50,731 nucleotides of DNA from an uncultured Clostridia bacterium. GTDB lineage: Bacteria > Bacillota > Clostridia > Christensenellales > Aristaeellaceae. The stretch's first letter is position 1, and each line of letters begins with the position of its first letter. The DNA is taken from positions 1 to 50,731 of the forward strand of contig CAKUCW010000020.1 of the NCBI GenBank assembly GCA_934643825.1, written 5' to 3'. Below are positions 9,001-18,200 of this stretch, one piece after another. Made by a program: the position numbers and the translations under genes. The notes below the pieces were generated by a model. It had not been told where the DNA came from. It worked only from the letters and a program-made list of their open reading frames with translations, and did no database searches.

Positions 9001-9361
9001 AGTCGAGAAGCAGATTGCCAAGAAGCTCTCCCTTTCGGGAATCACGCTGAGCGATGTGTCGATCCTGCGTGCGCAGGGCGGCGTACATGCGGGCATGGTG
9101 ACCAAAGAAGGAAAGCCCAATGGACGATATGCGTCGTCCATGGTGACAGATGAAGGCATGGAACATCTGATTGAGTTTGCGCGGAAAAAGGCAACGTCGC
9201 TGGCGGGGGATATTTACACCGGCATGATCGACGATTCTCCCTATGAACGCGGCGCGATGAATGCCTGTCAAAATTGCGATTATGCTTCAATCTGCACGTT
9301 CGATCCCAAACGCAAACCGCGGCGGCGGCTTTCGGCAAAAACACTCGATGATTTGCTCTGA
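6089..9361 (+). CDS. addB: AddB-like helicase-nuclease subunit (PD-(D/E)XK, Fe-S)
   Basis: Resembles subunit B of AddAB, which resects double-strand breaks for recombination. The 1090 residues begin MKILTARPHRLLSECVRRL, where AddB usually carries a Walker A loop; no GxxGxGK(S/T) is visible, so ATPase activity here is doubtful. FLVPAQYTLQAE follows. The C-terminal nuclease has RIDRVDM...IIDYKSGGK (~895-912) and the four Fe-S cysteines: C757 (FAQCPYKHF) and C1060, C1063, C1069 (CQNCDYASIC). Upstream in-frame codons are translated parS repeats (FHVKH), so the ATG at 6089 after GGAAAGGA is chosen. Unusually, no addA follows; downstream is non-coding. Confidence 0.85.
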   Translation: MKILTARPHRLLSECVRRLGEKMEQGQSCMFLVPAQYTLQAEVEIMERLGITGSFLIDVLSPKRLQSRVFELAGLPEKTIFDERGKCMVLSALIEAEKDELTVYRGAAENASPGFVARVSNMIASLKRSELTAEEVLQAAEKMKEEHAAAEKLKDIGRIYAAYEQRMAGELADAEDVSREMCMRFERSGVLKGQHIFVYGFDMITPTFAAQMLSMAPLCESLTLAIETDANAAPDGRLFAPVNYSLERLARMAAEKGIPIEREVLKRELDAPEEICILEKGLYALGAAPTEHVPTCIELCAASGKRQEVHLAAARMRRLAAAGESVSQMAVVYPKGSGYAPLLQNILPMYGLEAYVAEKRQSGAHPISRFLLCALSVVSNGWRLSDLLECAQTGFLGITQEETDKLCAYCEGADVRGDAFRRPFRYPRGVTEEELDALEESREKIAAPLLALQKDLSRAQTADDTIQAIFRLLEGVNAYETLEDMRDELNQIGMTSEAQDCAQVWNALMETLDQLHTLLGGRAVPAKIVLGLLENGLAALELAALPPADGAIICGEIGNVRTAQVHTLLAIGMNDMPPGADSGLLTPQEQQDAAQVSGAYLGMTPQESAALGQLDELKALTGAKGRIILSYALADETGRALREGTTVQALRRLFPMMPVGGGLAQEERKAMLCAQTPALEALAVELSESADGRHPLEEEYVEAAAALSETQEGEARLLSVTKGLGQPLTKRLDAVQARGLYGRPVSSVSRLETFAQCPYKHFVRYGLAPKEEQRPGVDIAELGTIYHEAAEQFTRMVTQLPEFPDVSQAVCDRLMDEAVAPLIDEWRASPLGESKRGEAVARTIRRTAKRTARNIISQYADSSFRPIQTEFVFGQNGISPIMLELADGSFVYLQGRIDRVDMAADGAVRIIDYKSGGKKFDPTLVYWGLQLQLLLYMAAAMARIPGSRAAGFFYCRIEDPTVKTEERMKEEVEKQIAKKLSLSGITLSDVSILRAQGGVHAGMVTKEGKPNGRYASSMVTDEGMEHLIEFARKKATSLAGDIYTGMIDDSPYERGAMNACQNCDYASICTFDPKRKPRRRLSAKTLDDLL

Positions 9362-9414
9362 GACGCAAGGCGGCTCTGACGGATGACCGAAATACGAAAA
9401 AATTGTACCGCGAC

Positions 9415-9445
9415 TTATCCACACGAATGGATGAAATGTGGATAA
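9415..9445. promoter_or_regulatory. Inverted pair of perfect DnaA boxes
   Basis: TTATCCACA (9415-9423) and TGTGGATAA (9437-9445) are both perfect DnaA boxes, in opposite orientation 13 bases apart. The two arms are fully complementary, so a cruciform is also possible. Confidence 0.6.
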
Positions 9446-9599
9446 ACGGAAAAATCGTTGCAAGGACAAACACGGTAATAACACATGCTATTTATTAAGA
9501 AACGATCCGAATAAAACATAAAATCTGTCGGTTTCAAACTCGAAAAGCTCGAACTGACAGAAGCTGAGAATGAATAAATATCCGATCCATATACAAAGA

Positions 9600-9623
9600 G
9601 CCAGCCCTTCTGCAAGGGCTGGC
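9600..9623. terminator. Hairpin GCCAGCCCTT/AAGGGCTGGC
   Basis: A perfect 10-bp stem with a CTGC loop. A diverged copy lies at 9741-9763 on the other side of repeat A copy 1, where on the minus strand it would lie just past the aminotransferase stop. The pair looks like a duplicated terminator. Confidence 0.45.
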
Positions 9624-9740
9624 AGACTGTAGACAAAAAGCTATTCCCCCCGGAGGGGAGAATAGCCCTTTCCGCAAATGAAAGAATAGCAGAACTCTTG
9701 ATTTTGCTAGTCAAGCTAAGTTTGCTGATGTCAACAAGCT
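9623..9740. repeat. Intergenic repeat A, copy 1
   Basis: About 118 bp starting CAGACTGTAGACAAAAAGC and ending GTCAACAAGCT, with an inner hairpin CTATTCCCCCC/GGGGAGAATAG. Related copies are at 14843, 23693 and 42804. The ends are imperfect inverted repeats. Confidence 0.8.
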
Positions 9741-9772
9741 GCCAGTCCCCCTGCGAGGGCTGGTTCTTGTGT

Positions 9773-10909
9773 TTAGAGCGCGAGGATAAACCGTTCCAGC
9801 CTGTCCATGCCTTCCCGGAGAACCTCGTCGTCATAGCAATAGGAGATGCGCACATGGTTTTTTCCGCCGAAGCAGGAGGATGGAATGAGCGCCAGACTGC
9901 CTTCGCGCATCAGCCACTCACAAAACAATTCGTCGTTTATGCCGTATTGGGCGATGGAGGGATAGATGTAAAATGCGCCGCCGGGCAGCTCGACGTCCAT
10001 GCCCATCGCTTTTAGGCGCGTATAGACGTAATCCCTGCGCCGCTTGTAAGCGGAGAGCATGGGAGAGATATCTTCCGTGAAAATGCCCTCACAGCCGCGC
10101 TGGATACAGCCCGGGACGGAAACGACCAGAAAGCTGTGCGCTTTGAGCATCTGCTCCATGATGTGACGATCCGCCGCGGCATAACCGACGCGAACGCCGG
10201 TCATCGCATAGGACTTGGAAAGCGCACTGACGTAAATCAGCCGGTCGCGCAGGCTGCTGTCGCCGACGAGCGTCGGCGCGGGCGCGTCATAAACCAGCCG
10301 GTCATATACGCTGTCGGCGATCAGATAAAGGTTATGGCAGAGCGCGGCGCTTTTCAGTGCGCACAGGGAAGCGTGATTCAGCACGACGCCGTTGGGATTG
10401 TTGGGTGAGGTGAAGAGAATGGCACGCGTTTTCTCCGTCAACACGGCGTTCAGGCGTTCGGATGTGATTTGAAAGCCATCGTCTTCCGTATGGAGTGGAA
10501 CATAGACGCCGCCTGCCATCTCGATTTGCGGCTTATACAGCCCGAAGGTCGGCACGGGAACGACAACCTCATCGCCGGGGTTGAGGATTGCCATCAGTCC
10601 GCTGATCAGCGCCTGCGTGGAGCCGACGGTGACGAGGGTTTCCTCCGGCGCATAATCACTTCCGAAGCGGGCATTGATGTGCGAGGCGATTTCGCGGCGC
10701 AGCTCGGGATAGCCTGCGTTGGGTGGATAGTGCGTTTCGCCGCCGAGTATGGATTCGGCGATGCGCTGGCGCACGGCAAGCGGCGCGTCGAAATCCGGTT
10801 CGCCGATGGTCAGCGCAATGCAGCCGGGAATCTGAGCGGCAAGCTGACCGATGCGGCGTATACCGCTGGGGGGATTGTCGCTCAGCCGCCGGTTCAGAGG
10901 CAGCGTCAT
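9773..10909 (-). CDS. PLP-dependent aminotransferase, class I/II
   Basis: A 378-residue fold-type I aminotransferase of the aspartate/N-acetyl-diaminopimelate (AspB/PatA) group. Visible motifs: TIGEPDFDAP (~34-43), a substrate-loop HYPPNAGYPELR, TSPNNPNG (~167-174), ADSVYDRL with the PLP-binding Asp (~199), SALSKSYAMTGVRVGY with Schiff-base Lys ~232, and a late VRISYCYDDE carrying the carboxylate-binding Arg. The start ATG follows GGGAGG. Its ATG overlaps the TGA of the upstream flavin reductase (ATGA, 4 bp), so the two are translationally coupled. The precise amino donor is not determinable; the position next to a flavoprotein gives no clear pathway. Confidence 0.9.
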   Translation of the reverse strand: MTLPLNRRLSDNPPSGIRRIGQLAAQIPGCIALTIGEPDFDAPLAVRQRIAESILGGETHYPPNAGYPELRREIASHINARFGSDYAPEETLVTVGSTQALISGLMAILNPGDEVVVPVPTFGLYKPQIEMAGGVYVPLHTEDDGFQITSERLNAVLTEKTRAILFTSPNNPNGVVLNHASLCALKSAALCHNLYLIADSVYDRLVYDAPAPTLVGDSSLRDRLIYVSALSKSYAMTGVRVGYAAADRHIMEQMLKAHSFLVVSVPGCIQRGCEGIFTEDISPMLSAYKRRRDYVYTRLKAMGMDVELPGGAFYIYPSIAQYGINDELFCEWLMREGSLALIPSSCFGGKNHVRISYCYDDEVLREGMDRLERFILAL

Positions 10910-11559
10910 TTGCGCTTGCCTCCCTTCGACGGGCGGCGCTTGGCGGCTCGGGGATCGCCCAGCCTGCGGCGAAGCACATCCTCCCGCGCAACGGAGTATC
11001 CGAAAAAGCCCTCCGGACGGTCGCGCAGCGGGAAATACTCCCCGTGCGCATAGGAAACCAGATTCGCTTTGCCCATATGCAGGCTGCCGCTCTCATCAAA
11101 GAGCGCGTCGCTGACATATACCTGCTCGACCGCGCAGAGGAACAGGTCGTGCGAACCGAGCGGGATGCGCTGCTTGACGCGGCAGCAGAGGAAAGCGGGA
11201 GCTTCGTCCAGCGCAGGCGCGTCAAAATCCGGAACCTCGCGGACGTGCAGCCCCATTTCTGCGAATTTATCGACGTCACGGCCGCTTTTTACGCCGCAGA
11301 AATCCGCTGCGCGGCAGAGCGGTTTGTTGATCAGGTTCAGGCAGAAAACGCCGGATTGGATGATCTGCGTATACGAATGGCGCGAGGGGCGGATGGATAC
11401 GCTGATCATCGGCGGGGCGCTGTTGACAACGCCTGCCCAGGCGACTGTGATGAGGTTGTTTCGGTCAAAGCCCGGCTCGGTGCCGCGGCAGGAGAGCATG
11501 ACGGCGGGAATCGGAGAGAGAAACGTGGTCGCGCCGATGGCGCGGAAAGTATTCGGCAT
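10906..11559 (-). CDS. Flavin reductase-like domain protein
   Basis: A 217-residue FMN-binding split-barrel protein of the flavin reductase family. It begins MPNTFRAIGATTFLSPIP and contains LITVAWAGVVNSAPPMISVSIRP, the typical motif where FMN sits, then SGVFCLNLINK and AADFCGVKSGRDVDKF. The C-terminal extension is rich in Arg/Lys. The start ATG has GGAGG seven bases upstream. It is the first gene of a two-gene unit with the aminotransferase (ATGA overlap). Members use NAD(P)H to reduce FMN or act as small flavoprotein oxidoreductases; the physiological partner is not evident. No promoter was firmly identified. Confidence 0.85.
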   Translation of the reverse strand: MPNTFRAIGATTFLSPIPAVMLSCRGTEPGFDRNNLITVAWAGVVNSAPPMISVSIRPSRHSYTQIIQSGVFCLNLINKPLCRAADFCGVKSGRDVDKFAEMGLHVREVPDFDAPALDEAPAFLCCRVKQRIPLGSHDLFLCAVEQVYVSDALFDESGSLHMGKANLVSYAHGEYFPLRDRPEGFFGYSVAREDVLRRRLGDPRAAKRRPSKGGKRK

Positions 11560-11840
11560 GGATGTTCCTCCTTGGGAATGATTGGAAAAAATCGCGGAAG
11601 CAAAAGCGGCGTACAGCCAGCTGCCTTTATTTTTCCATGATACAGGGGAAAGCAGGTAAAATCAATAAAAATTTCCGCCTGACGGGAAGAAACAGGGTGA
11701 TCCATTCGTTATGTAAGCAAAGGCCGCATGAAGGCGACATCTCTTGCATAAAGTTCGGAAACGTGATAAGATGGTCGCCACATCATGAGATAAAGTGGTA
11801 TTATAGTATGGAAGGAAAATTCTTCACGGAGGGAATCAGG

Positions 11841-14699
11841 ATGGAGATCAGAAACATAAAACGCAAATTGGCGATGGCGCTGTGCGTATGCATGCTTTGC
11901 GCATCGTCAATGCCTGCTGCGCTGGCGGAGGACGTCATGCAGGTGCAGGCGGCGACGCCGTCTGAAACAAAGCCTGAGCTGTCTCAGATGACGATCGTCG
12001 GCGCATCCGGAAGCGCCGGTACACTGACGCTGAGTGTCAAGGGCTCGGCGGGCAAAAAGGTCAAGATCACGCTTTATACCATGGACGAAACGGAGCTGAG
12101 CAATCAGACGATCACGCTGGAGGGCGGGAGCGGCAGTGTTCAGTTTACCGGTCTTTCTGCCGGAACGTATGCCGCGGATGTCCAGTATTATGACGAGGCG
12201 ACCGGAAATTATACCGGCAAGGGCGCTGCTTTTGTCGAGAACCTGACGGTTGCCGCGCCGGAAAGCACGGAGAAGCCGCCCGTAGGGACGGAAACGCCCA
12301 GCCCGACGGAGAAGCCGCCCGTAGGGACGGAAACGCCCAGCCCGACGGAGAAGCCGCCCGTAGGGGCGGAAACGCCCAGCCCGACGGAAAAACCGCCCGT
12401 GGAGGTTGTGACGCCCGAACCGACGCAACAGCCGACCCCTCAGCCGATGGCGAATCCGTTTACAGCCGCGCTGTATCCGGGTGAAGGCAAGCTGGATGTG
12501 GATGTCTACGGCGGCAGCGACCTGGAATTGACCGTCACGCTCACCAAACCGGACGGAAGCGTGGAAACCCGCACAATTCAGCATGGCGCGGGCATCGTCA
12601 GCTTCACCAATCTGGCGACGGGCAATTACAAGGTTAAGGTCGATTATACGACGCCTGTGAGCAATGTTCAGGCGTATAACGGAAGCGCGGATGTGACTGC
12701 GGCGGGTGCGCCGACGCCTTCTCCTTCTCAGATTGAGGCGACGGCTTCCGTCAGCGGTCAGACCCTGACGGTCACCATCACCAACGCCGAGGACAAAGAG
12801 ATGGTCGCTACGGTCATCGATGCGGCGGGCAAGACGCAGACGGCGAAGGTCAATGCCGGTCAGGCGGTCTTCACCGAGCTGGCGGCAGGCAGCTATACGC
12901 TGGTCATCGCTTATACGGATTCTTCCGCAGGGAGCAAGACGATCTCCGGCATCACGGTGGAAAGCAAGCCCTCTGTGCAGGCGATTACCGCCACGGCGGT
13001 TGCGGGCGTCAGCCGTGTGGATGTCAGCGTGACGTCTGCCAGCGCACTCAATGTCGTCGTCACGCTGCTTCAGGGCGGCGTCATCAAGGACACCCGTGCG
13101 ATTGCGGCGGGTGTGGGCAGTGTCAGCTTTACCAATCTGCCGGCGGGCGAATACAGCGTGTCCGTCGATTATGCGCCGAGCCAGACTGGCATCAGCCCGG
13201 TCGTCATCGACAAGCTGTCCGTGACGGAGCAGGCGATCGGCATCGCCATTACGCAGATCATTCCGGGCGAAAACAAGATCATTGTCGCCGGCACGGCAAA
13301 GCCGAATGAGAAAATCACGCTTTCGACCATTCCGGATGGAACAAATGTCATCGCAGTCAGCGATAAAAACGGCATCTTTGCCGCGGAGCTGGTGCGCAGT
13401 GCGGGTGTCTATACCGCGATTGTCGCGCAGTATGTCGGCGAAGAGTCCACCAAGGTCACCGTAACGGGCAACTATGTTGTGACGGCAGCCACGGCGCAGC
13501 CGCCTTTGAGCGTGGATGGCGTGACCAACGCCAGCACGACCCTCGTCGCCAAGACGAACCCGGGCATCACCGTCATGTTGACGACATCGGATTATACGCA
13601 GACGCTCGTCGCCGACAGCCGCGGCATCGTCCGCTTCACCCTGCCGCATACCTATGCACGGGACACCGCCATGACCCTCACCGTCTATTATGGCACGGGC
13701 AACGTCAACAGCTTTACCCGTCAGGTCATCGTGGGCAATACGCCATATTATGGTCTGCTCAAGCGCGGCAGCAGGGGCGAGGCCGTGTATAACCTGACGG
13801 CGCGTCTTGCAGAGCTGGGATATCCGACTTCTGCGACCCGCAACTATAACGACAGCGTTGTGGCGGCTGTCCGCCTGTTCCAGGCTGCCAACGGGCTTTC
13901 TTCCGACGGCATGGCGGGTAAACTGACGCAGGCGGCACTCTTCTCCGTCGGCGCAATCAGCTATAACGAGGGCAGCACCTATCCGACGCTGGTTCGCGGC
14001 GACCGCGGCATGGCGCTGATTTACACGCTTCAGCAGCGTTTGAAGGATTTGGGCTACTATACCATTCGCGTGGACGGCATCTATGGCAGCGCAACGCAGC
14101 GCGGCGTACGCTTGTTCCAAGAGGTCAACGGACTGAGCGTAACCGGCAAGGCGGATCACGCGACGCAGCAGCTGCTCTATTCTTCCTCCGCCAAACCTGC
14201 CGGAAGCGCGGCACCGAATGACTATGTCACGCTGTCCCGCTCCAACCGCTATCGTGCGGCGGTGGTGCCGCTTCAGCGCCGCCTGAAGGCGCTGGGTTAC
14301 CAGACCGGCTCGATCGACGGCTACTACGGCAGCAATACCTACCGCGCCGTTCGCAACTTCCAGAGCCGCAACGGCATTACCGTAACCGGCACGGCAGACC
14401 CCTATACGCAGCAGATTCTCTATTCTTCCTCTGCGAAGCCGGCTTCCGGTTCGTCTTCTTCCTCCGGAAGCACGACGACGGGTTACCGCCTGCTTTACTG
14501 GGGCTGCAAGGGCGACGCGGTCAAGCGGCTTCAGCAGGCGCTGCTGAATGCGGGCTATAAGCAGGCTCGCACCGCAGACGGCATCTATGGTCAGTGGACA
14601 TATGACGCGGTCAGAGCTTTCCAGAAGGATCATGGACTCTCTGTGGATGGCATCGCGGGCAAGAATACCCAGAATAAGCTCTACGGAACCAACTACTGA
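11841..14699 (+). CDS. Secreted cell-wall protein with four peptidoglycan-binding domains
   Basis: 952 residues. A signal peptide (~1-30: basic MEIRNIKRK, hydrophobic core, ALAE) is followed by beta-rich Ig/SpaA-like modules that each end in a sequence such as VSFTNLPAGEYSVSVDY. A linker of three near-identical TEKPPVGTETPSP units lies near residues 145-185. The C-terminus (~635-952) carries four tandem PG_binding_1 domains, each with a pattern like LKRGSRG...LGY...DGIYG..T..AV..FQ. It probably attaches non-covalently to murein. The longer frame upstream of 11841 is rejected because GGAGGG (11828-11833) and the signal peptide mark this ATG. A terminator follows at 14718. No catalytic domain was recognised, so the role is structural or adhesive by inference. 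Confidence 0.85.
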   Translation: MEIRNIKRKLAMALCVCMLCASSMPAALAEDVMQVQAATPSETKPELSQMTIVGASGSAGTLTLSVKGSAGKKVKITLYTMDETELSNQTITLEGGSGSVQFTGLSAGTYAADVQYYDEATGNYTGKGAAFVENLTVAAPESTEKPPVGTETPSPTEKPPVGTETPSPTEKPPVGAETPSPTEKPPVEVVTPEPTQQPTPQPMANPFTAALYPGEGKLDVDVYGGSDLELTVTLTKPDGSVETRTIQHGAGIVSFTNLATGNYKVKVDYTTPVSNVQAYNGSADVTAAGAPTPSPSQIEATASVSGQTLTVTITNAEDKEMVATVIDAAGKTQTAKVNAGQAVFTELAAGSYTLVIAYTDSSAGSKTISGITVESKPSVQAITATAVAGVSRVDVSVTSASALNVVVTLLQGGVIKDTRAIAAGVGSVSFTNLPAGEYSVSVDYAPSQTGISPVVIDKLSVTEQAIGIAITQIIPGENKIIVAGTAKPNEKITLSTIPDGTNVIAVSDKNGIFAAELVRSAGVYTAIVAQYVGEESTKVTVTGNYVVTAATAQPPLSVDGVTNASTTLVAKTNPGITVMLTTSDYTQTLVADSRGIVRFTLPHTYARDTAMTLTVYYGTGNVNSFTRQVIVGNTPYYGLLKRGSRGEAVYNLTARLAELGYPTSATRNYNDSVVAAVRLFQAANGLSSDGMAGKLTQAALFSVGAISYNEGSTYPTLVRGDRGMALIYTLQQRLKDLGYYTIRVDGIYGSATQRGVRLFQEVNGLSVTGKADHATQQLLYSSSAKPAGSAAPNDYVTLSRSNRYRAAVVPLQRRLKALGYQTGSIDGYYGSNTYRAVRNFQSRNGITVTGTADPYTQQILYSSSAKPASGSSSSSGSTTTGYRLLYWGCKGDAVKRLQQALLNAGYKQARTADGIYGQWTYDAVRAFQKDHGLSVDGIAGKNTQNKLYGTNY

Positions 14700-14717
14700 T
14701 TGTTCATTGGATTTTAA

Positions 14718-14750
14718 GGCATGTGTCTTTTGCAGGCACATGCCTTTTTT
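14718..14750 (+). terminator. Intrinsic terminator
   Basis: GGCATGTG (14718-14725) pairs with CACATGCC (14737-14744), followed by six T residues, just after the PG-binding protein. Confidence 0.9.
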
Positions 14751-14753
14751 GAC

Positions 14754-14840
14754 GTATAGGAAATTGCACAAAATCACCCGTGTGAGCAAGACTTTGATGT
14801 GTGGCGGATTGCGGCGGAGGTGAAGGCGGGATCCGCTCGC
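14754..14840. repeat. Intergenic repeat B, copy 1
   Basis: About 87 bp resembling the copies at 30201 and 42716 (GTATAGGAAATTGC..., GTGAGCAAGACTTTGATG, GGAGGTGAAGGCGGG). The final palindrome is degraded. It abuts repeat A copy 2. Confidence 0.8.
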
Positions 14841-14842
14841 TT

Positions 14843-14962
14843 CAGACTGTAGACAAAAAGCTATTCTCCCCCGGGAGGGAGAATAGCCCTTTCCGCAAAT
14901 GAAAGAATAGCTGAATTTCTTAATTTTGTTCTTCAAGCCAAGTTTGCTTATGTCAACAAGCT
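14843..14962. repeat. Intergenic repeat A, copy 2
   Basis: About 120 bp, nearly identical to the copy at 23693. It is followed at once by GGCGGGCTCAGCCCGC and seven T residues (14964-14988), the palindrome that ends repeat B copies. Confidence 0.85.
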
Positions 14963-14993
14963 GAGGCGGGCTCAGCCCGCTTTTTTTATTTTA

Positions 14994-15073
14994 CAGGGAA
15001 TCGCGCAAAGCCGCCCGCGTGAGTAAGGCTTTCGTGTTTTGCAAACTGCGGTGGAGACGAAAGGCTGAATCCG
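14994..15073. repeat. Intergenic repeat B, copy 2 (diverged)
   Basis: Shares GCGCAAAGCCGCCCGCGTGA and TTTGCAAACTGCGG-type segments with the copy at 19166, but lacks the terminal palindrome. The stretch 14700-15222 contains only repeats, the terminator and promoter-like sequence; no gene. Confidence 0.7.
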
Positions 15074-15169
15074 TCTTTATGAACGATTTGTGTGGTTATT
15101 CAGAATATTGATTGTAGGATTCCTATAAAACTTGGGAATTATAATATATGCTATACAACAGCGTTATTG

Positions 15170-15175
15170 TATAAT
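15170..15175 (+). promoter_or_regulatory. -10 element upstream of the Cys-repeat protein
   Basis: TATAAT in an AT-rich stretch, 47 bases before the ATG. Another TATAAT is at 15140-15145. No convincing -35 was seen for either. Confidence 0.4.
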
Positions 15176-15222
15176 ATAAGCAACATATACCAATCTCAAT
15201 CATATCGGGGAGGATTGAAAAC

Positions 15223-18200
15223 ATGGGACGATGGAAACGCTTTCAAAAATGGGCTAGTGTGCTGATGTGCGTGGCTTTGCTGATGAGCCATGTAACGCCC
15301 TTGACGCAGACCTATGCGGTTGCGGAGGAAGTTGTTGCATACAGCACGAGCGGCGAGGCGGATAAGGAGCCGGACACAGACCCGACGCCGGAACCGACAG
15401 CGGAGCCGACGGAAGAGCCGACGCCGGAACCGACAGCAGTACCGTGTGCGGAGCATATTTTCCGCGATGGAAAATGCCTGAATTGCGGTTTGGAAAATAC
15501 CTGTCCGCATGAGCATGTTGAAGAGCATGAAGGGTTCACGCAGGACAATGACGCTGTTGCAAACGATGATGGAAAAACGCACAGTGTTACGGAAAACAGG
15601 TATTTGGTGCGGCAGTGCAACGACTGCGGAGAACTGTGGCAAACCTATGTAGATAGCTATAAACGGAATGCGCCGCATGGCTATAACAGCGAGAATGTAT
15701 GCGAGCAATGCGGCTATAAAAACGAATGCACCCATCCGAATGCCACCACAACCAGTTCGTATCGTACGCTGGGCGCGGGTTGGCAGCCTAATCCGGATGG
15801 CAAGACACACTCGACAGAGGTTCAGGAGCTGGAAATCCTGCGATGCCCGGACTGCGATCTGTATAAAGAAACGATTATAACGCCGTCCGCCATGAGAACC
15901 GAAGCGCATCAATTTAATCAAGGCGAATGCATGACCTGTCATGCGAAGAATAGCTGCGATCATGCGGGCGTGACGCCGAATGTGTGGTATGAGCCGATTG
16001 AAGGCGAAGCGTGGAAGGACAACGGCGACGGAACACATACCCGACTTGCCAATCAGATTACGTCGTGGTATTGCCAGGAATGCGGAGAAAGCGGCTATGA
16101 GTCCGAAAAAACAACGCAGACCGAACCGCATACCTTTACCCATGGCGAATGTTCGAGCTGTCATGCGAAGAATACCTGTCAGCACGAAAACACAAGGGTA
16201 AGCACATGGACGGAAACGATTGCGGGCGAAGATTGGATCGATGATGGAAACGGAAGAACCCATACCCGCAAGATCAACCGCTATACAAGCCGGACTTGCA
16301 CGGACTGCGGCGAGAGCAATGTGGAGAAAAAGGAAGAAACGGAAACCGTTCTCCATCAGTTCGATGAAAGCGGAACATGCTCCTGCGGCGCCAAGAACGA
16401 ATGCAAGCATGAGCATCTGGTCGGTCAGTCTGATAGTTTTGAACCCGTTTCGTATCAGGACGACGGCAACGGTTTAACCCACACCGTTACGGGCAAGCTG
16501 TTCAGGAGCTGGACTTGCTCGGATTGCGGTGTGAGTGGCAGAAATCTGCTGAATGAAAATGAGATCGATCAATGTGCCCATGTGTTCAATGCGGACGGTG
16601 TATGTGAAGACTGCGGAGCGACCGTCTCCTGTCCGCATGAAGAATGGGAAGAACATATTGAATATCAGTATGGAGATCAAGGTCAGTATAGATGGACGGA
16701 TTGCGGAGACGGCACAACGCATTCCTGCGAAGTGGAAGTCCTTCGTATCCTGACCTGTAAGACGTGCGGATACAGCAAGGAAGAAAGCAGAGAAACCGTT
16801 GTTCAGAGAAGACCGCATACGATCTCTAACAATCGCTGCTATGGCTGCGGCTATGAGAAAGAAGACTGTACTCATGAGCATCAGTCCGTGGAAGATAACT
16901 TTGTCCTTTATAGAGGCAGCTGGAGACCTTCTGACGACGGAAAGACACATGTCAGAGACGCTGCGCTGATGGAGCTGCATAAGTGCGACGACTGCGGTGC
17001 GTCTTTGAATGGAACACCCATCGGGGAACTGACTCTCGATGAAGCTCATCAATACAGCGATAAGGGCGTCTGCAAAAAGTGCGGCTATGTCGATCCGAAT
17101 CGGCTCGGCTGTGCGCATGAGCACGTGATGGTTCGCAATACCATCGATTACGGTGAATGGATTGCGCACGAGAAAAACCACACCTGCGAACTGAACGTAA
17201 GCGAAGAAACGGTCTGCCTGGATTGCGGCGCGATGATCAAAAAGGATTGGATCAGCAGCACGACCGAGACGGCAGAGCATGAGTTCGCCATGGGCGAGTG
17301 CATGGATTGCGGCTATATTCAGAATCCGGAAGTGACTGCGTGCCCGCATGAACATGTGTGCATCGACGTCGTGTATAGAACGCTGGGAATCAAGAGTACG
17401 GATGAGAATGGGCATACGATGCGTGTGCTGGCGCTGGATGAATACGGCTGTGACGACTGCAATATGTATTTGTCCGACCTCAACCCGAGGGAAGAACTCC
17501 AGACGGAACCGCATACCTTTAAGATCGACGGAACATGCAGCGTTTGCGGATACAAGACGAGCTGTAAGCATGAAAACCGGAAGGAAAATCCGATTGCCAG
17601 AATCATTACCTCGGAAGCTCAGTATGTCGATGAGGAGTATCATTCCTTTAAGGGATTTGAAGGCATTTTCACGGAATGCTTAGACTGCGGCGCTGACTTG
17701 GGCGAGGTTTACGATCGTGAGCTGACGTCCATTTTGGAAGAACACCAATACGATGAAAATGATGTTTGCGTAGAATGCGGTGCGAAGAAGTCTACGCCGA
17801 AGCCGACCGAGGAACCTACCCCGAAGCCTACGGAAGAACCGACGCCGAAGCCGACGGAAGAGCCGACACCGAAGCCTACGGAAGAACCGACACCGAAGCC
17901 GACGGAAGAGCCGACGCCGAAGCCTACGGAAGAGCCGACGCCGAAGCCGACGGAAGAACCGACACCGAAGCCGACGGAAGAGCCTACCCCGAAGCCTACG
18001 GAAGAACCTACGCCGAAGCCGACGGAAGAGCCGACACCGAAGCCTACGGAAGAACCGACGCCGAAGCCTACGGAAGAACCGACACCGAAGCCGACGGAAG
18101 AACCTACGCCGAAGCCTACGGAAGAACCTACGCCGAAGCCTACGGAAGAACCGACGCCGAAGCCTACGGAAGAACCGACGCCGAAGCCTACGGAAGAACC

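Noticed and set aside
11562..11840. 93-residue extension of the PG-binding protein
   Set aside because: It precedes the signal peptide and covers the likely promoter region; GGAGGG marks ATG 11841.
11907..14936. 1009-codon minus-strand frame opposite the PG-binding protein
   Set aside because: Arg-rich antisense shadow; the plus strand has a signal peptide, domains, ribosome site and terminator.
14754..15073. Repeat clusters as remnants of an insertion sequence
   Set aside because: No transposase fragment in any frame; lengths fit small non-coding repeats better.
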